Source: Linanthus parryae
Taxonomy: Eukaryota; Streptophyta; Magnoliopsida; Ericales; Polemoniaceae
DNA: 64,000 nucleotides
Direction: 5' to 3'
Assembly: GCA_023055425.1 (NCBI GenBank)
Contig: JALGPY010000013.1
Coordinates: forward strand, 12,561,735 to 12,625,734
Shown here piece after piece: positions 46,770 to 57,000 of the stretch. The notes beneath the pieces were generated by a model that saw nothing but the letters and a program-made list of their open reading frames with translations, did no database searches and was not told where the DNA came from. The position numbers and the translations under genes were made by a program. Each line of letters opens with the position of its first letter. Within the stretch, counting starts at the first letter, position 1.

Positions 46770-49024
46770 TGTAACACCCCCAAATGGCCCGAGCCGGAGG
46801 CCCGAGGATGTCACTCCGTACCCGAGGTTAAACCCGAATATAAGGAGATTTTATAACATGGCTCTCATGCAAAAACATCCACAATAATAATTTAAAACTA
46901 ACCGTTATTACAATCCAGTAGTTCTCGCCTCAAACCGGGCACAAAGCAACTAAAGTAATTAAAGAGTTCTAATTTAAAATAAGACTAATGAATTAAATGA
47001 TGATACGCGTTCCCCTTCTATGCCAGATTCCCATCGTCTAGACATGTGGTGCGGAATAAAAAAGAAACACCACTGTACAAAATCAGCATGAAATACTGGT
47101 AAGAAAACACCCAAACATGTAAAATGATGATAGGATAGTTGTAAAACAACGACTCATTTATAAGTAAGAGTTCTTTTCAAAAACACAACTGAAATAAAGT
47201 TGACACTTGTGGGGAAACATGAGAGTTCCCAATTCCATAATTTTTCCAAACAAATTCCATAATCATTAGGAAATCCAAAATCACATATTAATTCTTTTTC
47301 CATTAACGAAACCAAAATTCATCATTATTAATTCGTTGTACGGAGGAAACATAACCATCTCGCAAGCATCCAAGACCTTAAGTGTCGACACCCCCCAAAG
47401 ACTTATGGCGGCCAGAGGAGTGAGTGCAGGGAGCTATCCGGGGACTTGCAATCGGATAAAATAAAATAAATTGAAACGAAATACTGAAGTCAACACGCCC
47501 AATGCCAATAGTAACCAATAATAAATGACCATGCACAACACTTCCACTTTACGTTGTAGTTCATTATTATTATCATGGTGATATTTTCAAGAAAGACATT
47601 TATCAAGTAAAAATCACATATTGCATGTCACATCACATAAACACATTTTCAGACGTAAAGAAATATAAGAATTCATTGACACGAAGGAGTTAGGCACACT
47701 AGGCCTGGCATGTTTACTTACCTCAAAGAAAATTCAACTATCGCAAATCAGTCGACGTACTCGATGTACTCGTCGTCGATGAACTCGTCACCTACACGTA
47801 ACAATACCCTAATTAAACATAATACTCTAGCAATATAATTGCTATACTATCTAAATGCATATGGCACTCGACGGTTTATGTTTCTAACACCAACCCAACA
47901 TCCCACTTAATTCATACTTCAATACCAAACCCAAAATCTTGCCCCAAAACCTATAACCTAATGTGTACATAACCTATCATAACTTCACCAATTTTATTAC
48001 TCCAACTTCCCAAAAAGATCATGGCTCAAAAACAGTCTTATTAGATTCAAAACACTCTGAATAATAAGTTTAGCCTCAAACGATCCGAATTTCGATTCTT
48101 GGATCAAAAGTTATGCTAGTTTTAGGTTTTCAATTTCACTCATAGTACCCATACGGGAATTATCAATTTTCATACAGCTAATCTCCAAAACATCTAGTTA
48201 ATCCCGTATTCAAATAAAACCTAATGCAATATGAATACCCACATCAAATCAGGTTACTACCCACATACTATGATCATAAAATCACCCAAATCGCTTAATC
48301 AAACGTCCCTTCCATGACTAAGGTTTTTTTCCCATAAACTAAGAACATGATTAAACCCAAAACTTGATTATTAATCCCACGACTTCATGAATGATGAAAC
48401 TAACAATATAAATCTGAAAATTAAAGATTACATGCTACGTATATGAATCGTAAGCAAGAGATCAAGAGAACAAAAGAAACAAAAGAAGACAAAAACCAAA
48501 CCCGCCGCCCATGGAGGATCGGACGGAGAGATAAAGAGAAAGAGAAAGAAAAAGAAAAGAAAAGAAAAGAAAAGAAAAGAGAGAGAGATACATGCGACCG
48601 TAGGGAGAGAGACGGCGGGGGCGGTGGTTGTTGCTGCCGTCGGGGAAGAGAGAGACCGAGAGAGTGAGAGAGAGGGACGGGTGAGAGAAGGAGAGACGTG
48701 AGAGAGATAGAGAGAAATAGGGAGAGTGAGGTTTTACGAGAGTTGGAAAAAAAATCAAATTTATAAGTAGAAAACCCTCTTTGAATAGGAAACTTTACGT
48801 AGGAAGAAAATTTGGGTCAAAATACACTTTTTCTCCGTTAGTTTTGCCAAAAGACAACTACCTCCCCCAAACTCAAGTAAAAGACACTAAAACTCTTGGA
48901 TTAAAGTCACAAAGATCCCCTAAACTCTATAAACCTTTATAATTAACTCTCAAAAATTAAATTAACTCCCCAACACTTATAATAATTTCACAAAATACCC
49001 ATAGTCACAAAACGGGGTATTTCA
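46770..49024 (-). repeat. 3' LTR of the chromodomain gypsy (about 2255 bp)
   Basis: On the + strand TGTAACACCCCC...GGGGTATTTCA. A GAGA/AAAGA-rich region (48530-48720) lies inside. No coding sequence. The other LTR is absent, so no target duplication can be checked. Confidence 0.8.
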
Positions 49025-49038
49025 TGCTTCCCTCCTTA
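49025..49038 (-). other. Polypurine tract of the chromodomain gypsy
   Basis: The minus strand reads AAGGAGGGAAGCA directly before the LTR start TGAAATACC. Confidence 0.65.
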
Positions 49039-49228
49039 AAGAGAACTTCGTACTCGAAGTTTAAACCAAAACCTCAACAACCGATAAGGTATGAACCTCC
49101 ACTCAAGAGTAAAAATACTAAATGCAAACCTAAGGTCATGAATGATATGCAATATACAATGAGGAATACTGTATTAAAAAACGAAGGATTACATCCTCTC
49201 CCCCTTAGAGGAGTGACGTCCTCGAAAC

Positions 49229-51200
49229 TCAAAGTACCTCGTCAAACAGGTGAGGGTACTTATTCCTCATATCATCTTCCGCTTCCCGATTTGCCTCTTC
49301 AGTGAGGTGATTTGTCCATAAGACCTTTACAATCTTGACACTCTTGTTGCGGGTGTTCCTTGTCTTGGTGTCTAGAATCTTGACAGGATGCTCTTCATAA
49401 CTCAAAGACGGATCAAGTTCTACTGGTTCGGGATCCAATACATGGGATGGGTCAGGCACGTACTTCTTCAGATGAGATACGTGGAATACATTGTGAACAC
49501 GACCCAAGTTCGATGGTAAATCCAATCGATAAGCCACTTCCCCAATCTTCTCTATGACATCATATGGTCCAATGAATTTCGGGCTCAACTTCCCTTTCTG
49601 ATTGAACCTCATGACTCCCTCAGTAGGAGAAACTTTAAAAAATGCATTTTCTCCAATTTGAAATTCCAATGGTCTCCTCTTCTGATCAGCGTAGGACTTA
49701 TGTCTATCCTGAGCTGCTTTCATTCGGTGCTGGATAAGTCTCACCTGATCTGTCATTTCTTTAATAAGTTGTGGACCAGTTACTATTGTCTCGCATTTGT
49801 CACTCCAACACAGTGGTGTTCTGCACTTTCTTCCATACAAGGCTTCGTGCAGGGCCATTCCAATACTGGCATGGTAACTGTTGTTGTAGGAGAATTCTAT
49901 CAAAGGTAATATATCAACCCGTGAACCTTGAAAGTCCATAACACACGATCTTAGCATGTCTTCCAACGTCTGAATCATTCTTTCGGTTTGTCCATCAGTA
50001 GCAGGGTGGAATGCCGTGCTGAATTTCAACTGATTTTCCAATGCCTCCTGGGGTGCTTTCCAGAAGTGAGAAAGAAAGTTGGGATCCCTATCGAAAACTA
50101 TAGAGCTTGGAACTCCATGGTATCTCACAATGTTCTTCATATACGCATCGACTCTTTGTTCCATATTCCATGTGTCTTTCATCAGAATGAACCTTGCTGT
50201 CTTGGTCAATCTGTCAACTACAACCCAAATCTGATTCAGTCCATTCATCGATGTCGGTAAAGCAGTTACAAAATCCATCGAAATTGAATCCCACTTCCAA
50301 ACTGGGACATCCAATGGTTGAACTAAGCCTCCCATCCTCTTATGTTCAAACTTCACCTTTTGACAAGTCATACATTTTTCCACAAATTTTGTTACTTCCC
50401 TTTTCATGTTGGGCCACCAAAATGTCTTCTTCAGATCCTTGTAGAGTTTTTCACCCCCTGGATGTACAGAGTAGGGTGTGTTGTGCGCTTCACGCATCAA
50501 CTTTTCCTTGGTTTTCGTACACTTGTGTGGTACACACCATCTTCCCTTATAGCGAATACTTCCATCTTCATGGATCTTGAAATCCTTTGCTTGACCTTCT
50601 GCAATCTTCTTCCTTATCCTTTCCAGTTTCACGTCTCCTGGCTGGTTACTCCTTATTTCTTCGAAGACATCAGGCACAAATGTCATATTCCCAAGGATAT
50701 TCTTTACTCCACCTTGTTCCACCACTTCAATCTCGAGCTTTCGGAACTCTCGGCATAGCCGATATGGCAAAACTAGCATAGTATCTAAAGTATGGCTCCA
50801 TTTTCGGCTTTACGCATAAGCTACTACGTTTTCCTTCCCTTCATGGTACTGGATACGCAAGTCATAATCCTTTATGATCTCCAACCAACGTCTCTGCCTG
50901 TTATTTAGCTCTTTCTGAGTGAAGATGTATTTGAGACTGTTGTGGTCAGTATACAGTCTACACACTGATCCATATAGGTGATGTCTCCATATCTTCAGTG
51001 CGAAAACTATTGCTGCAAGTTCTAAATCATGCGTAGCATAGTTCTCTTCATGAGTTTTCAGTTGTCTCGAAGCATAAGCAATAACTCTTCTTTCCTGCGT
51101 AAGCACGCATCCTAAACCCTTCTTCGATACGTCGCTGTAAACGTCAAACTCGCCAGAATCATTGGGTAAAGCTAACACAGGTGTTGTAGTCAACTTTTCC
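49229..51200 (-). pseudogene. Gypsy pol: RNase H, integrase and chromodomain
   Basis: RNase H at 51193-50813 ([40 protein letters not shown]), then an in-frame TAA at 50810-50812 (AYA-stop-SRK), then integrase in the same frame: HHCC finger (SVHPGGEKLY...CMTCQK), core DFVTALP, DRDPNF and HPATDGQTERMIQTLED, and GPY fold FIGPYDVIEKIGEVAYRLD. A C-terminal chromodomain (EEHPVKILDTKTRNTRNKSV, then VLWTNHLTEEANREAEDDM) ends at 49231. The position usually occupied by the second aromatic residue of the chromodomain (TWE-type) reads NRE here, a probable loss of a histone-binding residue. RT is missing upstream of 51200. Confidence 0.9.
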
Positions 51201-51206
51201 TACAAT

Positions 51207-51829
51207 GGACATGATCCAAGCCACTACAATTTTATGACCATATAGTAACTTTTTTCATGGTGGTCTTTTAGAAGGAGACGCAAACCAAAGGAAAGTTCTA
51301 TATTCTCACATCTTATAGGATATTAGATGTAAAGAGTATGCTTGATATTTCTAAATATGCAGTTGAAATCCAAAAAGATAATAACATTTTTGGCACTGAT
51401 TTTTATTTTAATCAGTGGCCTCCTTGTGCAGGAAAATTGAGGTGGGAGGACTGTAAAAAGATGAAAAACAAAATAATATTTCGAGGAGACACATTTTCTA
51501 GGTTGGAAGGACAACACTCTGAACATTTACAGATCTTCAAGGTACTAAGATTTTTCAAAGCTTGTCTATGCAATATTTATTGCTAAGTTAGTACAAGATC
51601 ATGTCAGGCGCAGCCTATTTTCGTAGATTTGTGAACTCCTAAAATTTTGTATACATGGATCTACTTATTTTCCTGTTTGAAACATAAACATTGTAAGTCT
51701 GTGTAGCATAATTCAATTTTCGTTGAACAAATTAAACATGATTATTTATTTATTAAACTACATGCGGTATAAATTATATTTCGTTGGAGACGCTCTTATA
51801 CTAATTGATTTCTGTTAGCTGAAATTAAT
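51207..51829. repeat. Direct repeat, right copy (MITE lacking)
   Basis: Near-identical to 45287-45860 and then joins directly to the last bases of the MITE (TTGGAGACGCTC) and the same flank TTATACTAATTGATTTCTG. The plus-strand frame 51338-51586 is open in this copy but has no recognisable family. Confidence 0.8.
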
Positions 51830-51894
51830 CAATCCCAATTCATTTCATCTTCTGTTTCCCCTCATTTGCCTTTCCATCTCTTTTCCCTCTTTGC

Positions 51895-52740
51895 ATTGTG
51901 TTTGATTCTGCTCGCCAATGGCAGATTCATGATCTTCTACACAAGGTTACCCTTATTGTGGGGCCCGGTAGTCCTCAACATGCTATCGAATTTTCCAGTT
52001 CGGAGAAGATTCATAGCCTGGTTCAGTTCCTAACAGCTGGGCCTCCACTGCCCGCAACCCTTATCCGGAAAGCTGAGTCGTTGGATTTTATAGTGAGTCA
52101 CCGGTACTGCATAACCAAGCTTGGCATCATGGTGGGTTTGTTTGCGTGAATGCCGAAGTGGAACAGCCTGCCAGCAACAGAGAGGCCAAGGCTGAAGGCA
52201 CGACAAGGAGTGAGACCGACTGGTAACGGATGTCGACGTAATCAACCCGGAAACTGGGTCGGGCTTGGAACAAGACGGGTCTACTCTTGGCGAGATCGTG
52301 ATGAAAGCGCGAGTGTTATGTTGGATTATTTGAAGGACCCGGTAGCTACTGCCAAAACCATGAGGGACGATGGATGGGTGCAATTGTGCACCAAGACAGA
52401 TAGTTGGAGATCAAGGAAGTGTACAAAGACGTAATCATCACTGGAGGCGAGAATGTTAGTAGCGTTGGGGTGGAGACTGTTCTATACACTTACCCCATGG
52501 TGTATGTAGCGGTGGTGGTGGCGGCTTGGCCTGAGGAGAGAGGCACAGCACCACCCTGCAGAAGCCGTCAGAGAAGGATTTGATGATTTCTGCAGAAGTA
52601 AATTGCCTCATTACATGGTCTCAATGACGGTGATTTTCAAGGGCAGGCTCTCGAGGAACTCAGATGGGAAAGTACAAAGAAATCAGCTCAGAGATGAAGC
52701 AAAATCTCTTGGTTCTATACGGACTAGCCAGACTCTGTAA
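51895..52740 (+). pseudogene. Acyl-activating enzyme (AMP-binding, AAE1-like) pseudogene fragment
   Basis: Frames shift repeatedly, but the pieces line up with the C-terminal half of plant peroxisomal/cytosolic acyl-CoA synthetase-like enzymes: LTAGPPLPATLIRKAESLDF, then WNSLPATERPRLKARQGV, the INPETGSG segment, VMLDYLKDPVATAKTMRDDG, DVIITGGENVSSVGVETVLY, and FCRSKLPHYMVSMTVIF ending SDGKVQRNQLRDEAKSLG before TAA at 52739. The N-terminal substrate/ATP P-loop part is absent, and the YGLTE-type motif is replaced by HRYCITKLG. Introns are not evident, so an old or retroposed copy is possible. Function is lost. Confidence 0.8.
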
Positions 52741-53508
52741 AACAGAACACAATGAGTTTTAAACTTGTTGACAATTTATAAAGCTAAGATTCGGTATTTA
52801 ACTTGTTAGGCCGTGCCATTGCCTCCGCATAGAACACAGGCAGTGAAAGTGATAACAGTGCAGGTTGATTAAAGGATAAAACAGGCCACTTACTGTTGTA
52901 TGAGCTTCTCAACACCCGAGTACATGCATTTAATCTTAGTGATAAATTGGGAGAAATTTAGCTTCCCTATTTCTTTCAATCAATGGAAGTAATTTGCCTA
53001 ATCTATGAATTTCAGGAAGGCATTACCATCATGATACCAATCTTATTTTGTTACAGGAGCACAACAACAGAGATCATTCACAGATGTGTCATTGGACTGA
53101 TCATGTTCACAGAAACCGGTTATGTCATATGAAGAAAATCTCCCAACAAATTCAATTCAAAATGGGGAGATAGTAGAAAAACATCCTTGCTAGCCCAATG
53201 AAATAACTTAGCAGAACCAGGTATCATTCAGAGTCATAGAACATCAATTAGTCTTATAATAAAGCAAATAAATTGTTGAACAGAAGTTCAATAACCAAAA
53301 TGTTGCTAGATTTCATAACATTTTAACCAAATGTGACATAATCATCAACATGAAAATTGTTTAACCAAATCTGGAAAGACAACCTTCATTACTAGTACCT
53401 ATCAATAATTTCAAACTAAACCACGTCTAATTACATAGCAAGATAAATTGAAGACTCCAACCACTATTTCTCATTTAGCAAACAGACCCTAACCCTAGAC
53501 CGTCCAAT
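52741..53508. other. Intergenic / 3' flank of H2B, no gene seen
   Basis: AT-rich with no credible frame on either strand. Confidence 0.55.
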
Positions 53509-53967
53509 TCAAGAGCTGGTGAATTTGGTAACCGCCTTGGTACCTTCGGAAACAGCGTGCTTGGCGAGTTCACCGGGAAGGACGAGTCTGACCGCCGTCT
53601 GGATCTCCCTGGAGGTGATGGTGGGCTTCTTGTTGTACCTGGCAAGCTTGGAGGACTCAGCGGCAAGCTTCTCGAAGATGTCGTTGATGAAGCTGTTCAT
53701 GATCCCCATCGCCTTACTGGAGATCCCAATGTCAGGATGGACCTGCTTCAACACCTTGAAGATGTAGATCTTGTACGTCTCCACGCTCTTCTACGATCTC
53801 TTCTTCTTCTTGTCAGTCGATGAGGCGTCCTTCGCTGGGAGCTTCTTGCCAGCCTTGGGCTTCTTCTCGGCGGGGGCTTTCTCGGCGACGGCGGACTTCT
53901 TCTCCTCCGTTGGCTTCTCAGCCGCCGGCTTCTTCTCGGCGGGCTTCTTATCGGCTTTTGGTGCCAT
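53509..53967 (-). pseudogene. Histone H2B with a single nonsense codon in the N-terminal tail
   Basis: H2B pairs with H2A in the nucleosome core. ATG 53967 begins [20 protein letters not shown], the usual plant Lys/Ala/Pro/Glu-rich tail. The globular domain ([20 protein letters not shown] to [16 protein letters not shown]) is full length and ends TGA 53509-53511, with the C-terminal lysine context (AVTKF) that is monoubiquitinated in plants. The frame is 152 codons, intronless as usual, with one defect: codon 59 (53791-53793) is TAG where KRSKKS-type family members have Lys (AAG). No ATG follows in time to start the globular domain. It could be a recent pseudogene or a sequence error. Confidence 0.92.
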
Positions 53968-54045
53968 TGGATTTGGTTTCTGTGAGTAGTTGAGACTTGA
54001 GAGGGAAAGATTTTGATTGTGGAAATTGAAATGAATTTCGCAGAT

Positions 54046-54053
54046 GGTTTATA
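54046..54053 (-). promoter_or_regulatory. TATA box of the H2B gene
   Basis: The minus strand reads TATAAACC, 79 bp upstream of the H2B ATG. A TGCGGATC sequence (54093-54100, + strand) is one mismatch from the plant histone octamer CGCGGATC. Together these suggest the promoter was copied or kept with the gene, arguing against retroposition. Confidence 0.6.
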
Positions 54054-54450
54054 GGTGCGAGTTGTGGATTCTGATTCGAGGTGAATGACTGATGCGGATC
54101 GATGACATGGCAGCGTAATTGTCGTTCGTCAGGAAAGATATCTAACGGTTGGTAGACAATGCATGAAGATGGCGTCGGTCGGTACTTTTGGTTAGGATCG
54201 GTGACCTGGATTTTCCTTGGTGTCCCACGGCAAACAACTTTTGGTAAAATCATAGGGCAAAAAAGCCCTAAAAAACACTCATAATTACACATTCACCTCT
54301 CTTTATCTCTTTCAGAAAAGAAGGATAAAATAGACGGAGAGTATACTAAAACAACCTATCAAAAAAATGCAGAAAAATTCCTGTTCAGAGCTAACATCAA
54401 GGTCAAGATCATGTTATTCCAAAGTGTGGCGCGTCTTACACCACCTATTA

Positions 54451-54803
54451 GAGCATCTCCAATACTACTAGTTATAAATTATGTATATTTTAATTAAAAT
54501 TGTCATTCTTTATTTTAAGTATACAAAAAAATTGATACGATCTCCAATGCTACTATGTAAAAGTTAACTAAAAGGTAGTTGTCATATGTAGGAATTAAAT
54601 AAAAAAGATAATTGAAATATAAATAGAGAAGAGAGATAGACACAAAACATTTAACTATCCATTTTCCTTCTCTTTAAATAAGAGCGAAATAACTATTCGT
54701 TATAATAAATAACAGGATAGAGAGCCTATTGGAGACAAGTTTTTTACCATCTCTTTTATATTATAAAGATAACGGTTGTTTACATGTCCCATTGGAGATG
54801 CTC
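54451..54803. mobile_element. Tourist-like MITE (353 bp)
   Basis: Ends GAGCATCTCCAATAC and CCATTGGAGATGCTC are inverted repeats. The flanking TTA (54448-54450 and 54804-54806) is the 3-bp target duplication of PIF/Harbinger MITEs. AT-rich, no coding capacity. Confidence 0.8.
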
Positions 54804-55098
54804 TTAGGCTTTTATTTTAGCATGATGCCATTATAATGCGAACATTTGTTATATCCATGCGACCTATTTTACGTAATTATGTTATCCCCTTGTCTTGCCA
54901 AAGGCACGAGGAGACCCTCCGCAGGGAGCAACCCTTCCCCCCCCCCCCATGCTCTTACGCTTTTATTTTAGCATGATGCCATTATAATGTGAACATTTGT
55001 TATATCCATGCGACCTATTTTACGTAATTATGTTATCCCCTTGTCTTGCCAAAGGCACGAGGATACCCTCCGCAGGGAGCAACCCCCCCCCCCCCCCC
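54798..55098. repeat. Tandem duplication (151-bp unit) ending in poly-C
   Basis: Unit 1 (54798-54948) and unit 2 (54949-55098) are near-identical (for example TGCG/TGTG, GAGACC/GATACC) and both finish in a C-run (about 12 and about 18 C). Unit 1 begins with the last six bases of the MITE (ATGCTC) plus TTA, and unit 2 repeats them. Confidence 0.9.
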
Positions 55099-56584
55099 CC
55101 TCCCCACAACTAAGATATTCCCAAGCTAAAGAGAATATTTATGAACCCTAAAAATAGCAAGTCCATCTTCATGTGCCTCCATCTTTTGCTCCATCCTTCA
55201 TAGTCTTGTGGAATGCTCCCTGTTCTATGTTGTGGCTCCTTTAACTTTTTGGACTTATTTTCTTTAATCTTGGATATCTATTCTATTTAGTACTAGCTAG
55301 CATCTAAACTAAATAAGAAATCTCAAAAGTTGAGAAAAATAGCGGTTCGCAGGCCGTAAACTCTAATTAATTATTACATTAAATTGATTAGCTCGCAGGT
55401 CGTAAACAAACCACAAAATTAAAACATCCACAACAAGCTACATCTAAGGTCATATCCCATCACAATACGATTGCACATAAACAGTTAAAATTCAATTTTA
55501 ACGCGCTTAGTTAATTTTAATTGATTTTAGGATCACTTGGGTCAAAACGGTCCAAGAGGCCCAACCAAACAAGTGGTCGAACCCCTTGGAGCCGCCTGGG
55601 CCAAGCCTAGGCCGGTCGGCCCAACCTGTGGGGTCGGCCAAACCACCTAGGCCTTCGGCCTCAGTGGCTTGGGCGGCAGGAAGCCTAGGGGGCGGTCCCT
55701 AGGGGCCGATCCTCTATGGTAGTTTTTTCAAAACAACTTCTTCCTTGTTCCCCAAGTCCAAAACGTTTCCAAGTTGAAAAACTCCTTTCCAATTTGTGCC
55801 CAAACCCTATATCTAAGATCCTAAAATTTCTCACATCAATATGTGCCCAAAATTCACCAATTCTCTACATCCTTCTGTAAGATTGAATCTTATTTTGAGT
55901 TGAATTAATATTCAACATCTAATATGCTTAATTTGTCGTTTTAACACAATAATTAACAATTATAGGTGAAAAACAACAAAACCGTAACACATAAACGACG
56001 TTATGCTCTACGACATGTGGCTCTGATTCCACTGTAGGGTTTTGTAATGGATTACGCAGATGAATTAAACAATAAAAGATCCGCACGAGACCATTCAAGG
56101 ATCAAGTGAAGAGAATTAATAATGATAGTAAATGATTCATAAAAATTACCTTAGGGTTCTCATGTGATAACTTCAAACATGAATAATGTCACGTCTCTAC
56201 GGTTGATCCACGCTTAGGATTGAGATCTAGATCCTCCAACTCCTTGTGCTAGCTAGGAACGATGGAATAGGGAGAAGAAATCACGCAACGGAGACCAAAG
56301 AGGGGTTCGCCCCTCTCTCTTTGGCCGACAGGGTAGGGGCGGACGGCACAAGGAGGGCGATGGGCCTCTCTTGTGTTGTCTTGCTCTCTCTCATTGCTTT
56401 CTCTCCTACTCAAGTAATGTTATGAGCATTAGTTGTAGGAAGGAAGCTAGGAGCATCCTTTATATAGTCCAACAACTCCTTGTCCCACTTTGATCATTCT
56501 AATTAATTAATCATATAAATTAATTCCCAAGACTAGTTCAATCCATATGGTGTGTGACCCCATAGGTTTCTACTTAGTTGGTAG

Positions 56585-56817
56585 TCTTCGAAGAAGCATA
56601 GCCTTCCTCTCAATCAATCGAACGAAGCAAGCCTATCAAATATAAACCTTTGATGGTAGTGTGATCACACTAGTTGAAAGAGCGGGAGGAATAGCAGACG
56701 TTGGGCGTTCAACGCTTTGCAAGCCCGTCTCTTCATTAAAGAGAGAAGCCGAAGCTGCAGCAGTTACCGAAGGGGATTTGTGTCTCAGGCTAAGAAGCAG
56801 CATTCAATTGGAGTGAA
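56585..56817. other. Foreign 233-bp insertion in the minus-strand copia LTR
   Basis: The LTR reads up to TTAGTTGGTAG (56584) and resumes at ACTATTTACTAATATTGAGC (about 56818). The intervening stretch matches no other LTR copy here and has different composition (GC-richer, with AAGCCGAAGCTGCAGCAG). The style resembles plant mitochondrial DNA, but this is only an impression. Confidence 0.5.
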
Positions 56818-57000
56818 ACACTATTTACTAATATTGAGCGGTGTCTAGCAACACATCCATTCCAGCCAACTAATAGAAATAGGCATCCGACAAACCTTGT
56901 GCAAGTATTGTCTCATCCCTTTGTCTCTATATCCGGATTGGACATGAGATATACAATTCACACTCGTATATCCAATTCATAGTTTCTCGATCCTGGGAAT

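Larger units (their letters stand above)
46770..51200 (-). mobile_element. Chromodomain Ty3/gypsy (Del/Tekay-type) remnant
   Basis: Minus-strand element: pol 51200-49229 (RNase H, integrase, chromodomain), polypurine tract and 3' LTR 49024-46770. The 5' LTR, gag, protease and most of RT are lacking. It is broken at about 51200, where the right copy of a direct repeat begins. The C-terminal chromodomain and TGTAACACCCC-type LTR end support the assignment. Confidence 0.85.

Noticed and set aside
46547..46783. Minus-strand frames of poly-Phe and poly-Ser
   Set aside because: Translation of the (GAA)n microsatellite.
48443..48758. Lys/Glu/Arg-rich and Ser/Leu-rich frames in the gypsy LTR
   Set aside because: GA-rich simple sequence inside an LTR.
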